In this document: positions 27,090 to 38,255 of the stretch, one piece after another | Layout of the letters: each line of letters starts with the position of its first letter | Position numbering within the stretch: the first letter of the stretch is position 1 | DNA from: Coturnix japonica | Lineage: Eukaryota; Chordata; Aves; Galliformes; Phasianidae | Length of the DNA: 64,000 nucleotides | Reading direction: 5' to 3' | Assembly (NCBI RefSeq): GCF_001577835.2 | Contig: NC_029525.1 | Location: 18,102,731-18,166,730 of the forward strand | Program-made: the position numbers and the translations under genes | Notes under the pieces: generated by a model | What the model was told of the DNA's origin: nothing | What the model saw: the letters and a program-made list of their open reading frames with translations, nothing else | Databases searched by the model: none

Positions 27090-27940
27090 TCGGTGGTTCG
27101 GAGTGGGGTGGTGCTGCACTGGGAAGTGCTGGCGGCCCCCGGCGCACTGCCCCATGCACGGGAGCGGAGCAGGGGGTGCTGCGCCCATTTCCCAGTGCTG
27201 GGGGGACAGCAGGTGGCAGCGGGCACAGAACTGAGTGCATGGAGCCCTGCCGTGCCAGCTGCTTTTGGACTATTCCCCCTGCAAGCACTTCTCTGAGAAA
27301 TCCAATCCCAGCACGTTGAGGTAGAGCCGGGCGTCACACAAAGGCTCCTGGCTGCGGAGTGTTTGTTCCTGGTTATTTACGATCCGGTTTTCATCCCTCC
27401 CACTCATCCTAATGCAGAAAGCGGGCTGGGAGCCCCACGCCGGGGAGTCGGGGGCTGATGTGTGTGTGAAGTGCCTACCGGGAAGGAGCTCAACGCTGCG
27501 AGAGCCTGGAGAGCAGAAATAACCCTCCTTAGCAATTGAATGTATTTATACCCTCACTGTGCTGCAGAAGCGAGACAGTGCTCCGAGGTTCTGTGATTCC
27601 CTTTCCAAGCACTTTGCAACACAGCGCCGGATCCGCGGCTGGTGCAGGAGGGGGGCCGTGCACAGAGCCGGGTTTGGCGCACCGTGCCCGTGGGGGGGCG
27701 GCTGCCCGGCCCCACTGCGCTGTGGGACCCGAGGATGCTGCACTGCGGCTCCGCCTGCACGGGAGCGCTCTCTGGAAATGCGTTTTCAATTGAAATGTGT
27801 TGTTTAGAGTAAAGCTGGGCTTATATTTTTACAGCCGTTAAGTTTCTGCTTCCTGTTGCTCAGATGTTTTACAGGCGGGTTTTCAGGCACACTTTATCTC
27901 TAACCATGAAGTCCGTCTTCCATTTTCGGCTGAGGAATCC
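27090..27940 (+). other. ANKRD34C 3' untranslated region and spacer to TMED3
   Basis: Non-coding. No perfect AATAAA lies close behind the stop codon. An AGTAAA variant is seen near 27,808-27,815, so the exact 3' end is uncertain. AT-rich words at 27,790-27,860 fit a 3' untranslated end. Confidence 0.4.
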
Positions 27941-27959
27941 CAGATCCCAGGTTTCCATT

Positions 27960-28340
27960 CACACATATCCCGATATCTCTATTGTCGACTCTCTCACAGC
28001 GTTGGTGCAAACGCGGCTCAGCTCCTCCCTGCGCGGGGGTTGTGAGCGCGCATCGCACTGCGGAAACGCGCATCTCACTGCGCGGACGCGGGGCAGCGCC
28101 ACAGCGCAGCAGCTGCCGCTCGGTGCGCGGTGCGGGGCTGACGCCGTGTGACGGACGGCGGTTCTACATCCCCGCTCTGCCCGCAGCCTCCCGCCTCCCC
28201 CTCCGTCCCCCGGCCCCGCACGGAGCCGCCCCCGCCCGGAAGCGCCGCGGCGCCGCCACGTCAGGGGGGGGAACGGCCACGGGCGGGGCGATCGCGGGGC
28301 CGAGGGGAGCGGGACGGAGCGGTGCGGGGTGAGGGGCAGG
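27960..28340 (+). promoter_or_regulatory. CpG-island promoter of TMED3
   Basis: CpG-dense from about 28,010 through the first exon. A run of GGGGCGG-type words (GGGCGGGGCGATCGC near 28,283) suggests Sp1 sites, and no TATA box is seen. This fits a housekeeping secretory-pathway gene. Confidence 0.7.
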
Positions 28341-29605
28341 ATGCGGGGCTGGGTTCTGGCCCTGCTGCTGGGCGCGCTGCGCGCAAGCGGCACCGAGCTG
28401 ACTTTCGAGCTGCCCGACAGCGACAAGCAGTGCTTCCACCAGGAGCTGCAGCGAGGCCTCAAGTTCACGCTGGACTACCAGGTACGGCCCTGCCCCTACC
28501 TGTGTCCCCACCCGTGCCCCCCAGCCTCCGCAGAGCCCCGAGCGGGGCAACCCCCGCAGCTCGCCCCTGCGCCCCCCGTCCCCCCTGTGCTGCCCCGGGA
28601 GCTGTTCCCAGACTCGTGCCCAGCAGTGCTCACATCAGAGCCGTTTGGGACGTGCTCACAGTGGCCCCCCGTAGGGGCTGTCCCTCCGTGCATCCTGCCC
28701 GTGCCCCCCCCAGCCTGGCCCCTGCTGATGGTGGGCATAGTGGCACGGTGCCCGTGCTGCTCGGGACATGGCTGTGCGCGTGGCACGTTTTGGGGCAGCA
28801 CTGCTCCGCCCGTGGTGCCGGGTTTCATAGTTTCATAGTTTCATAGTTTCGTGCGGGTTGGGTTCTCGGGGTCCAGCAGGTGCTGCCCACATCTCCCTGT
28901 GCAGGTGATCACCGGGGGCCACTACGATGTCGACTGCTACATCGAGGACCCCAACGGCCGCGCCATCTACAGGGAGACCAAGAAGCAGTACGACAGCTTC
29001 CCGCACCACACTGAGCTCGCGGGGATCTACACCTTCTGCTTCAGCAATGAGTTTTCCACGTTCTCCCACAAAACCGTCTACTTCAACCTCCAGGTGGGCG
29101 ACGAGCCTCCCATCCTGCCCGACATGGGCACCCGCGTCACCGCTCTGACTCAGGTGCGTTGCAGCATGTGGCCAAACGGCACAGCCCCGTGCACAGCGCT
29201 CGCTCCCTTCCCCTGTGCTGCATGCAGAAGTGCCGCCATCCTCCTGGTGGCAGAGCGGAGCCGCGGTGCCAGGCTGGGGCACGGAACCCTCGCTGAGCCG
29301 CAGGGTGTCCCGCTGCCCCCCCGCCCCAGCCGTGCCCCGTGGGTAACACTTCGTGCCTGTCCCCCCAGATGGAGTCCGCCTGCGTCACCATCCACGAGGC
29401 GCTGAACGCAGTGATCGACTCCCAGACTCATTACCGCCTGCGGGAAGCGCAGGACCGCAGCCGGGCTGAGGAGCTCAACGGGCGAGTCTCGTATTGGTCG
29501 GTTGGGGAAACCGTCATCCTGTTCGTGGTCAGCGTTGGGCAAGTGATGCTGCTCAAAAGTTTCTTCACGGAGAAGAGGCCGGGCAGCAGCGCAGCTGGCA
29601 CCTAA
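28341..29605 (+). CDS. TMED3: Transmembrane p24 trafficking protein 3 (three exons)
   Basis: Exons 28,341-28,481, 28,905-29,153 and 29,369-29,605, all joined in phase 0 with GT-AG borders, give 208 residues (human 217). The protein starts with a signal peptide (about residues 1-17, [10 protein letters not shown]), followed by the GOLD domain: [51 protein letters not shown] and [21 protein letters not shown] short coiled coil follows, then a single membrane span ([18 protein letters not shown]) and a short cytosolic tail, [10 protein letters not shown], with the FF motif of p24 proteins that bind coat proteins. p24 proteins cycle between ER and Golgi as cargo receptors in COPI/COPII vesicles. 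The start is the ATG in GCAGGATGCGG. Confidence 0.98.
28821..28885 (-). mobile_element. CR1 3'-terminal remnant in TMED3 intron 1
   Basis: Three tandem copies of the 8-bp word TTTCATAG, followed by GGGTTGGG and GGGTCC words. This is the reverse-complement look of the 3' end of a CR1 element, whose tail is a short 8-bp tandem repeat. It is a minimal, 5'-truncated piece that ends only about 20 bp before the exon 2 acceptor. Confidence 0.55.
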
Positions 29606-30169
29606 TGCCACGGCTGTGCCCGTCCCAAACTGCAGGAGGGGCCGGGGTCTCATGGTGCTGCAGCAGGGACGTGGCTGGGGATGGAACGGGGAGAGCTGGC
29701 GTTGCTCACCCGGTGGAGAACAGCTGCCGAGCACCAACATCCCCACATCCATCCTCCCCAGCAGCAGCCCCCGGGATGTCACCTGCCCCCACCGGTGCCA
29801 GGCCACCTCTGGGCTACGTGCTGCCAGCACAGCTCAGCCCCTCACATGCAGGGCTAGAATCCAGCCGCGTGCACACAGCTCCCTGCTGTTTCTGCAGTGG
29901 GCAGGTTGTCCCCCGAGCACACACAGCATCTCCCACGTTGGAGTTTCAGCAGGGGCTCTTGGCTTGTTTATTTCATCTGCTTCTCCCTGTGCCACATTTC
30001 CTAGGCCACAGGAGTAAGCAGCATGTTCCACAGAGGATATTTTTGTACTTGCCCGAGTCCATGCCAGAGCCCCATCCCCTCCCCTTAGTCCCAGCCCCCA
30101 GGGGCAGTTCACTGCAGCACCCGGCCTGTTCCAGCAGCACCACTTTGTCCTTCCACTTTGCCACTTCAA

Positions 30170-30175
30170 AATAAA
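30170..30175 (+). terminator. TMED3 polyadenylation signal AATAAA
   Basis: AATAAA at 30,170-30,175, about 565 bp after the TMED3 stop codon, in TTCAAAATAAACCC. It would end a 3' untranslated region of about 0.58 kb. Confidence 0.7.
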
Positions 30176-30179
30176 CCCA

Positions 30180-31180
30180 CATGACTCTGTTCCTGCTGCT
30201 GTTATTGGACACTGCTCCCAGCACGGCATGGCAAGCTCCTGCCCCATTGTGTCCCCAGTGCTGTCAGCACCTTTGCATGGCCACTGCCCTCCCGGGTGTC
30301 CAGCATGATGCTGCTCCCTGTGTATGGCTGCCCCTGCAGCGCCATGCCATGCGGTCATGGTGTGGGATCAGGGCATCAGCACCATCCTTCGGCCCTGCCA
30401 TCACCACCCTGCAGGGACTGTAACTCTGCTCAGCTCTCCCTGCTCCCTGCAGCTACTGTGAGGCTCTTGTGGTGCCCCCAGAGCCCAGTCTGCCCTGGGC
30501 CGTGTCCAGCCCTGCTGCAGAACAAGGTGCAGGGGTGGGTGCCCAAAGCTCACTGTGCCCATCCTGCCCATGCACCTTCTGGAGTGATGCCAGACTCCTC
30601 CTGCAGCCCTCTGTCCAAGGGGATGAATTTTGGCAGCTCCAGATTCCTCCCATCACCACTGCCCACTTGTGCTCTGTGCCAGGTCCAGCTTCAGGATCTA
30701 TCAAATGCACTTACGGCACAACTCCATGTGCCAGATCCAGGGAACCCCACTGAGGAGTGGCTCTCGCTGCCCACTCCCCCACCAGCAGCTCCCACACTTG
30801 TAGGCGTCCCACCCACAGCCCACCGTGGGCCAGAGCTGCAGCCCCCACAGTAGCCGAGCAGCACAGCTGTGTGCCTGGCCCTGGCAGCACTGCTGGCCTT
30901 GGAGCAGCTGCTGTGCTGCTGGGTGCTGCCGGTCCCGCACCTCGCAACGACCTTCAGCAGCAGCCCAGCTCCTGTTCCCAGCAGCAGCCGAGTGCAGGGC
31001 TGGCACAGGACCAGAAGGACTGCAGGCCCTGTGCTGTGCAGCCCCCAGCAGTGCTGTGGGGATGGCAGCACCACCCTGGCCTTGGGGACAACTGCCAGCA
31101 ACAGCTCCCTGTACGACCCATCCCCAGCCCCTGTGCTGCCCACATCCAGGGATGCAGGCAGCACATGAAATGGCCACAGG
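30180..31180. other. Spacer between convergent TMED3 and the GnRH receptor gene
   Basis: No exon was recognised on either strand. This is the junction between sequence matching human 15q25.1 and sequence matching 15q26.1. Confidence 0.5.
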
Positions 31181-31184
31181 ATGC

Positions 31185-31190
31185 TTTATT
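31185..31190 (-). terminator. Polyadenylation signal of the GnRH receptor gene
   Basis: TTTATT on the plus strand (AATAAA on the minus strand), about 185 bp beyond the receptor stop codon. It lies in GCAGCAATAAAGCATCC as read on the minus strand, a good context. Confidence 0.7.
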
Positions 31191-31373
31191 GCTGCAGTGT
31201 GCTCCAGGATGTAATATAAATGGGTGCAGAGAGGGAAGAAGGATGGTTCACACCCACCTGGCTGTAGGAGCAGCTCTGCTCTACCACTTACAGAGGGAAT
31301 TTGGAGCGGAGCCCCCACCGCCTGCCCTCACTGCTCACAGAGTGCCATCCTCATGGCATCAGGCTGCCCCGGC

Positions 31374-32936
31374 TCACAACGCGCTGCTCTGGCAGGAACC
31401 AGCCCCAGTGGGAACCCCCAGCTCCATGGGTGGCTGTGGCTCCTCTGTGCCCCCTATACACTGCCTGCCCCGCAGGGATGAGGCTGAACAGGAGAAGGAA
31501 CCCGTGGCTGGGGAGGGTGGCTCAGGCTCCGAGCTGCGCCCACAGGGACAGCCGCAGCGCCTCTGGAAGGGGATGGTGAAGAGCCCATAGGTGATGGGGT
31601 CCAGGCAGGCATTGAAGAGGCCAAAGATGAAGAGGATGTGGGAGAGGGACGGTGGGACCTTCTGCTGCATGACCCGTGGGCAGAACCAATACCACAGCCC
31701 CAGCAGATAGTAGGGGGTCCAGCAGAGGATGAAGGAGGAGACGATGACCAGGCTCATCTTCAGCGTGCGTAGCCGTGCCCGTGGGATGTTGTTCCCGGAG
31801 CACCGCAGTGCCACGTCCCTGGAGGAGACTGAAACGTGGCAATGGGACCAGTGAGCAGAGGGCTCGGCCACATAGGCAGGATGGGAACTCCCTCCCAAGG
31901 AGGGAGCGAGGACCTCCACCATCCTGGCCAAGGCTGCACACTGGTCTACCTGCAGCCCCCCCTGCCAGCCCCACTCACAGAGACTGGAGCCCATGCGCCG
32001 GGAGATCTCCAGCAGGATGCGCGTGTAGCAGCACACCATGATGAGCAGCGGCAGCAGGAAGAGGCAGGTGAAGCTCAGCATGTTGTAGAGGGTCTCGTGC
32101 CAGGGCTGCGGGAAGCTGCCGCGCGTGGTGCACTGCGTGAAGTTGTGCGGGGCGTGCAGGGTGACGGTGTGGAACAGGAACAGCTGGAAGCAAAGCAGAG
32201 GTGGGGAGGGGCTGAGACGGAGCTCCCCAGGGCGGCACCCAGGGGTCTCGGGTCTCACCAGAGCTGCACTGCCACCCCCGAGGAGTCCCTGGGCCCCCCC
32301 AGGAGCGCAGGGTGTGCGGGGCAGGGCAGGGCAGGGCAGGGCAGGCACCTGCGGCACAGCGAGCGCAGCGCTGAGCATCCACGCGGCACGGAGCATGGCG
32401 CGGATCCTGCGCCGAGCACGGGCGATGGCCAACGGGCGCAGGATGGCGGCCTGCCGGTCCAGGCTGATGACCACGGTGACGAAGGCGGAGGCGTACATGG
32501 CCAGCAGGCGCAGGTACATGAGGAGGCGGCAGGCCAGGTCACCCGCCCGCCACTGCAGCGTGATGTTCCAGATGGCGTCCAGCGGCATCACCACCACCGT
32601 CACCAGCAGGTCGGCCGCAGCCAGGTGCCGCAGCAGCAGGCGGATGTGGGAGCGCCCGCCGCCCCCCCGGCCCCCCGCCGCCCGCAGCACCGCCACGTTG
32701 CAGCCGGCCGAGAGCACAAAGAGCACGAGGGTGGCTGCCACGCGGGCCTGAGCGGCGGGCGAGAAGGTGGGGAGCAGCAGCGGCTCCTCGGCGCCCTCGG
32801 GACGGGGGCTCCAGGCACAGCCCTGCTTGGGGTGGGACACGCTGCTGGAGGGCTCCGTGCTGACGTTCCCCACCGCGGGGCCTGGGTCCAGCCAGCCCCC
32901 TCCTGCTGTGACAGGCAGATGGACAGAGCGACCCAT
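31374..32936 (-). CDS. GNRHR: Gonadotropin-releasing hormone receptor, tail-bearing non-mammalian type (three exons)
   Basis: Exons 32,936-32,349, 32,183-31,979 and 31,828-31,374 (phases 0 and 1) give 415 residues. It is a seven-span receptor. There is a glycosylation site N24-V-S and span 1 with N80. Asp109 in span 2 and Asp in the span 7 motif LDPITY give the Asp/Asp pair typical of non-mammalian GnRH receptors; mammalian type I has Asn/Asp. C136 starts span 3, and LDRQ at 159-162 is the DRY equivalent. NNIPRARLRTLKMSLVIVSS and FILCWTPYYLLGLWYWFCP are family hallmarks. A Ser/Pro-rich cytosolic tail of about 75 residues follows span 7; mammalian type I receptors lack such a tail, which allows desensitisation. 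The receptor binds GnRH on pituitary cells and signals through Gq. The start ATG is the first in frame. An exact paralog name (I or III) cannot be settled here. Confidence 0.95.
   Translation of the reverse strand: MGRSVHLPVTAGGGWLDPGPAVGNVSTEPSSSVSHPKQGCAWSPRPEGAEEPLLLPTFSPAAQARVAATLVLFVLSAGCNVAVLRAAGGRGGGGRSHIRLLLRHLAAADLLVTVVVMPLDAIWNITLQWRAGDLACRLLMYLRLLAMYASAFVTVVISLDRQAAILRPLAIARARRRIRAMLRAAWMLSAALAVPQVPALPCPALPRTPCAPGGAQGLLGGGSAALVRPETPGCRPGELRLSPSPPLLCFQLFLFHTVTLHAPHNFTQCTTRGSFPQPWHETLYNMLSFTCLFLLPLLIMVCCYTRILLEISRRMGSSLCEWGWQGGLQVDQCAALARMVEVLAPSLGGSSHPAYVAEPSAHWSHCHVSVSSRDVALRCSGNNIPRARLRTLKMSLVIVSSFILCWTPYYLLGLWYWFCPRVMQQKVPPSLSHILFIFGLFNACLDPITYGLFTIPFQRRCGCPCGRSSEPEPPSPATGSFSCSASSLRGRQCIGGTEEPQPPMELGVPTGAGSCQSSAL
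32319..32345. repeat. (GGGCA)n microsatellite in GNRHR intron 1
   Basis: Five copies of GGGCA in tandem immediately inside the intron next to the exon 1 donor. Confidence 0.9.
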
Positions 32937-32939
32937 GCA

Positions 32940-34385
32940 GGGCTGGGGGTACTCAGGGGACAGGGAGACCTACTGACCCACCCAGGAGCCCATGTCAGCT
33001 CACGGCATTCCCATCTGCAGCCCCCACACCCCGTAGAGCTACGGGATTCCGGCATCTCAGATAAGCACAGGAAAGTGGTCTCAGCCTTCCTTAGCCCCCC
33101 GCCTGCCCCAGGCCATTAATGCCACCCTGTCCACTCCACCCCAGAGCATCCCTCGTGGTCCTCCTACTCAGGGATAAGGGCGCCCCCCAGTGCGGGAGCC
33201 CCCAGGTGCAGCACCCCACGCACCCCTCACACCTCACCTGCAGCCGCCGCATCCTGCCCCGCTCCCGCGCCGAGCCGGGCCATGTCGGGGCTGTTCAAAC
33301 ACCACCCGCTCAGCGCTCCCACATTGGCACCAGCCGCATCCAGCCGGGACACACGCAGCAGGGCCGGCACTGCAGCACTCTGCTGCCTGCAGCCACCTCC
33401 GCTCCCGGCCGGCGCTCCGCCAGCCGCTGCCCGCGGGACGCCCTTGGCAGCTCAGGTTGCTCCTTGACGTAGCCAACCTGCGTGGAACGACTCCGTCCTT
33501 TATCCTGCATCACCCACACAGAGATGAGCGTGAGCAGCCTCATGCATACAGAGACATGTGCACACACACATACAGTGTATCTCCAGCCCGTGCCTGCACC
33601 CAGGAGCTGAGGGGTGCCCGGAGCTGGGACTACCGCTGCGGGGCGGCGTGTGGGGGGCACAGTGCTCGTTGTTTTGGGGCGTATCGTTCGTGGGGACTCA
33701 AAGATCCACAGATCCCATCCCCGCCTCTCAGCTGCTCCGCAGGATCACGGCTGCAGGCTGGGGGAGGGGAGCGCGGCTCTTTTGCATCTCAAAGGCTGCG
33801 TCTCCCAGGCGGAGGGCATTACCGTAATTAGCAAGTCACCTCAGTCATTTCACAGATAAGTGGGGCTCATTAGCCCTGCAGACCTCCTGCCCCAGGGATC
33901 CCGGTGCGCATTAGCATCTGCCCGCCAGCCCCGGGATGGGGCTCTGCACCGCTCGACACCCCGAGTCGCGGGGATCCCTTACGGCCCCGTACCCGCCCTC
34001 CAACCGGCACCCGCGGGGTCTCCACCCGGCCGAGTGCAGCCCCCAGGTGACCCTGCGACGTGGGGCCCTCCCAGGCTCCGGGCACGGGCTGCGGGCATCG
34101 CTCAGCTGTCACTGAGCCGCACCTGGGCAGAGCTGGTGAGCTCCATTCCCAGAGCTGGAGGTGTCTGTCCTGATACCTCCCGGCAATTGCTTTCCCAGAT
34201 GCCGTCCCCAGCCGCATGGTGCCGGCTCAGGGTCCCGCAGAGATGCTGGCTCTGTGTGACAGCCCTGGTGCGGTTTCCCCAGCTCTGCTGTCCTCTCAGC
34301 CCCACCGTGTTGACTGTGTACGTTGCACCCATCCCGCGCCCAGCAGCTGCTGCAGAAATGGCCACGTGATGATACTCAGAGTGAG
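32940..34385. other. GNRHR 5' flank and spacer to MESP1
   Basis: No coding exon was recognised. The receptor's promoter should lie at the left end of this stretch, but no convincing TATA box was found. Confidence 0.45.
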
Positions 34386-34393
34386 CAAAAGGG

Positions 34394-34399
34394 TTTATT
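34394..34399 (-). terminator. MESP1 polyadenylation signal
   Basis: TTTATT on the plus strand (AATAAA on the minus strand) within TATATAAATAAACCC, about 150 bp beyond the MESP1 stop codon. Confidence 0.75.
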
Positions 34400-34545
34400 T
34401 ATATACAGTCACAGTATATTATGTACAGTCACGGCCAGCATGGATCCAGGCTCCAAGCACCTCGTCTACACCACCCCCCAGCTGTCCGAGGGGGGGACAC
34501 GTCTCGGTGGGTCCTGCAAGTCATGGACATCCGATGGTGCATCGC

Positions 34546-35820
34546 TCAGTGCTGGAGCTGAGGTGGGAGCAGAGCTTCCAACAGGGAGAGCAGATCTGCT
34601 GAGATGTCCTATGGGGAAGAGAGAGTTGGTGAGGAAAGTACGGCCAAGGCAGGGATGTAGGGCAGGGCTGTGTGCGGGACAGCAGCATTTGGGGTTGGCA
34701 GAGCCCACCATCATGAGGGCACCAGCAGGATTCTGTGCCAGCTGACGGGAGCCCAACTGATGCACCGGGGAAGGTGGCAGCAGCTGAAGGCTCCAAGCAC
34801 CCCACATACATGTGCCACAGGATAGATGGGGGTCCTCTCCACTCCCAATCCCAGATCACATCACTGTGACCCCAACCCTACTTCCACACCACCACAGGAG
34901 CACTCCGAGCCCACCAGAGAGATTGTGCTCAGCCCCACATTAGTATCCCAGCTCCACGGCCGCACACATACCTGGGTGACCATCTCTGCATCCACAGAGT
35001 CTGGCAGCAGCAGCCCCCCGTCCAGGATGGGGTCACCGGGATGGTCCGGAGAGGTCCCTGCCACTGCGCAGTGAGGAGGGGATGGCCAGGAGGACACGCT
35101 GGAGGCCGGAGCACCGTGCAGTGCTGGGGGACTCCCCGCGGTGGGGCTGTAGGAGGGTGATGACCAGAGCCCCATCTCCATGTCAGGAACCCCGTGCAGC
35201 TCCGGGCAGGTCTCCATCACGGGGCCAGTAGAGAGCGGCCCCCAGGTCCCCATCCCCGCATCCAAAGCCCCGTGCAGATCCGGGGGGCTCCCCCAACCCT
35301 CCGAGCTGGGGGGCGAAGCGTCCCACGGGGCCGGGGGGCACAGCCGGGGGTGCGGGGGCTGGCAGCAGCCCAGGCCCTGGGGGCAGAGCGGGCAGTGGCG
35401 GGGGGCCGCCCCCCGGCGCAGCAGCAGCACCTCCTCGCTGAGGCCCAGCAGCGCCGAGAGGTGGGCGATGTAGCGGGTGGCGAGGCGCAGGGTCTCGATC
35501 TTGGTGAGGCTCTGCCCGGCGGGCGCCAGCGCGGGCGGCAGGTAGTGCCGCAGCCGGTGCATGGCCTGCGCCAGCCGCCGCATCCGCAGCTTCTCCCTCT
35601 CGCTGGCGCTCTGCCGTGGGCCCCCGGCCACCCCTGAGCCCCTCCTGCCCGCGGGACCGCGGCGCGGTGCCCTGGCAGGGGGTGAGAGGCCGCAGGAATC
35701 GGGTGACGGTGCCGGCGAGCTGCTGCTGTAGCCCTCGGGCTCGGGGACTGCGGGGAGACCCCAGTCGAGCGGTGGAGACGCGGTGCGCAGCGCGAGGCTG
35801 GGAGCTGCCGGGTGGGCCAT
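34546..35820 (-). CDS. MESP1: Mesoderm posterior bHLH transcription factor, minus-strand copy (two exons)
   Basis: Exon 1 35,820-34,972 and exon 2 34,608-34,546, phase 0, give 303 residues. The basic helix-loop-helix domain is at about residues 69-126 (RQSASEREKLRMRRLAQAMH, then LRHYLPPAL, LTKIETLRLATRYIAHLSAL). C143-P-L-C-P147 is the CPXCP motif unique to the MESP family. Exon 2 adds only DISADLLSLLEALLPPQLQH, acidic and hydrophobic, perhaps an activation motif. MESP factors act in early mesoderm, heart precursors and somite borders (chick cMeso genes). The symbol is given by position: as in human, the copy away from ANPEP on the minus strand is MESP1. The bHLH half has been homogenised with the other copy, so sequence cannot decide. 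A TATA-like CATAAAG lies 38-44 bp upstream of the ATG. Confidence 0.93.
35117..35658 (-). repeat. 542-bp inverted copy shared by the two MESP genes, arm A
   Basis: Aligns without gaps, in inverse orientation, to 38,548-39,089. I count about six differences in 542 bp, near 99% identity. The block covers the bHLH domain, the CPLCP motif and the following Pro-rich part, and ends abruptly on both sides. Third codon positions are as conserved as the others. Confidence 0.97.
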
Positions 35821-35857
35821 GGCTGAGGGCTGGGAGCCGCCGGCCCCGGAGCCCCGG

Positions 35858-35990
35858 CTTTATGCTGGGCCGGAGGTGTGAAGTGGCACCTCCATGGCCG
35901 GCGTCGGCAGCACTTCAAAGGCGGGGGCCGAGGGCAGCCATCCTTTGAACAGGAGGGTGAGGATTTTTACCCCGGCGGTGTGAGGCTGCT
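35858..35990 (-). promoter_or_regulatory. MESP1 promoter with TATA-like, T-box and TCF/LEF-like sites
   Basis: Reading toward MESP1: CATAAAG at 35,864-35,858; a near-palindromic pair of T-box half sites, AGGTGTGA (35,874-35,881) facing GGCACCT (35,885-35,891); TTCAAAG (35,914-35,920) and CTTTGAA (35,943-35,949), matching TCF/LEF cores; and another GGTGTGA (35,977-35,983). Tbx6 and Wnt/Notch inputs are known to control mouse Mesp2. The sites are seen directly, while their use is inferred. Confidence 0.6.
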
Positions 35991-35999
35991 CCGTGCTGC

Positions 36000-38240
36000 C
36001 CACCCCCCAGCACTGCCCGCACCCCAGCAGCAGTGCTGGCACAGGGCAGGAGGAGCCCCCCCCAGCAGCGATGCACACGGGGTGTCTGCAGTGCGGTCAG
36101 CTGCTGGGCCGGCAGCGGGCTGAGCACGGCGAGCTCTGCGCTGCAATGCATGCTGCAGACACTGGGGCTGGCGCATTTCTCTGTCTGCACCACGTCCCCA
36201 GTGCAGCAGTCCCAGAGCCCAGCTCTGCACTGTCCCGCCCCATCCTGATCCCCAGTGTGACCCGCAGGGCCAGGCTGTGTCCAGCACCATGCCCCCATCC
36301 CCGTCCTCAGCCGGGCAACGGGCTTTGCCCAGCTCCCCCCCACCCCCCGCAGTCCCGCTAATGGCATTTCACATGCTGGTACTAACGAGCCCTGACGCCT
36401 GCGGAGCCGCCTGGCTCTGCCTGCACCCGGTGCCCAAAGTCCGCTGCTGTGACTGACATCTCCCGCGCTGCAGCCCCGACTCCCACCTGCCCCCATTTTC
36501 CCCTCAGCTCTGACCCTATAACCCCGATCCCGATCTCCAGTCCCTGCAGCGGCACCCACGGGTGGCGCAGCGCCGCAGCCCCGGCCCCTCCTGGCACGCA
36601 CGGACCCGTCCCCACTGCAGGGGCTGGGAGGGGGCTGGGATGGGGCCCCCCGCCGCGTTCCCAGGCCCCGCACAGGAGTCGCGCGCTGCGGGTGTAAAGG
36701 TTTCCAGGGAAACCCGGCACCGCGAGGGAAGGAAAATAGATCAGGGAGATCCAGGAAGGCCGGGGGTGGAGCATCCCCGTAACAGCGCGGCCCCGCTGTG
36801 TGCTGGGACTCAGCCCCGCACGGCACGGGGTGAAGCACCGCTCACGGGGCGCAGAGCCGGGCCCAGGGCACGGAGCAGGACGTGGGGCGCGGAGCCGGCT
36901 GCAGTCACGGGGCGCTGCTCCCCGGGAAGTGCTGACCGTGGGGCTGCGTGAGCCACCCCTGCGTCAGCAACATCACATGGAAGTCATTCGGTTTTCCCCT
37001 CACACGCTGTGACACGGAGGTGGTGAAATCAGCCCTGACTACAGGTCACCCCCAGTGGGGCCGTGGCTCATCTGCGCTGCTCTCCACACGGGGCAGTGCC
37101 GGTACCGGACCTCCATCCCTGAGAAGTCACATCGCATGGATGTCGCTGAGCACTCAGCAGTGCCAACAAACAGGGCCCCCCCTGCGCACCTCCTGGCTGC
37201 CATTGAGCTCACGCTGTTCCCAGCACTGACGGAGCCACACACAGCCCGGGGCGCCCCGTGCTGGCAGGGCACATCGCTGCAGGGCACCCCAGCACCCAGC
37301 ACCAGCTCCCAGCTGTCTGCCACCACCCGCACTGCCCAGCTGGATGTCACAAGGACACCAGCCGCCATTTCCCACCCTGCGGATGCTACAGACACAGCAG
37401 ATATGCTGATGATTTCACAGAGGAAGAAGTGCCCCTGTGCTGTCCCACCCAAGGTCTGAGATCATTGGAACACTGTACAGCACTGTGCTCGGGCTCCTGA
37501 CGTCACCTGCGCACCCACAGGGCTGGAGCTGCAGGGGGACATGGGGATCTGCAGAGGATCCAGCCCAGAGGTGCTGTTTAGGGGTGCTCAGAGGGAGCTC
37601 TGCACCCACAGGTACAGCCCTGGGCACGGCCCCTTCCCCACATGTCCCCTTGTGCAGCTCCGGCGCTGCCTCCCCCCCCGTTCCCAGACCCCCTCCTGTG
37701 TCTCATTAGCTGACGAGCTCCCGGGTAATGAGTTTTGCGGCCCTGCTGGGCAGCCACTTCCCACCTCCCTCTGTGTTTAGACAAGTGCTGGAGTGCGGCC
37801 AGGGCCGGGGTCAGAGCAGAGCAGAGCCTGCAGCCCCCTGTCGGGGAGCCGGGATCCTCCACTCCCTCCAGGCTGCGCTATTGGAGTGCAGTGCAGGGCA
37901 CTGCGGTGAGGGTGCAGGGCCTGGGGTCTGCAGCAGCTGGGCAAGAAGCATGGCTCAGTGTACGTCCACACCCACACAGTGTGCCCAGCTGCACATAAGC
38001 ACCTCAGGGACACACAGCAGCATCCCACAGAGCCAGGGAGACCAAAGCAGGGGCACACAAAGGGCAGAGTGGTGTGGGGATGCCAGGATTGCTGGCAATG
38101 GAAGGTCAAGGCCTCGCTGCCCCATAGCGCCGTGCCACAGTGCAGGTGCTGGCAGGGCTGCTCAACACGTTAGCATCTCTCATGACCGTGTGAATTGGTC
38201 CTTGCACACTTCCCAGCACCGGGCAGTGCCAATTAAGGGC
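36000..38240. other. Shared intergenic region of the divergent MESP pair
   Basis: No exon was recognised. GC-rich with a CpG-dense core at about 36,550-36,950. Further T-box-like cores occur (GGTGTAAAG near 36,689, CCTCACACGC near 36,999, GTGACACGG near 37,009), together with GGGAAA words near 36,706. Enhancers controlling both genes are expected here, but none can be proven. Confidence 0.45.
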
Positions 38241-38255
38241 TGGAGGAGTCAGAAC

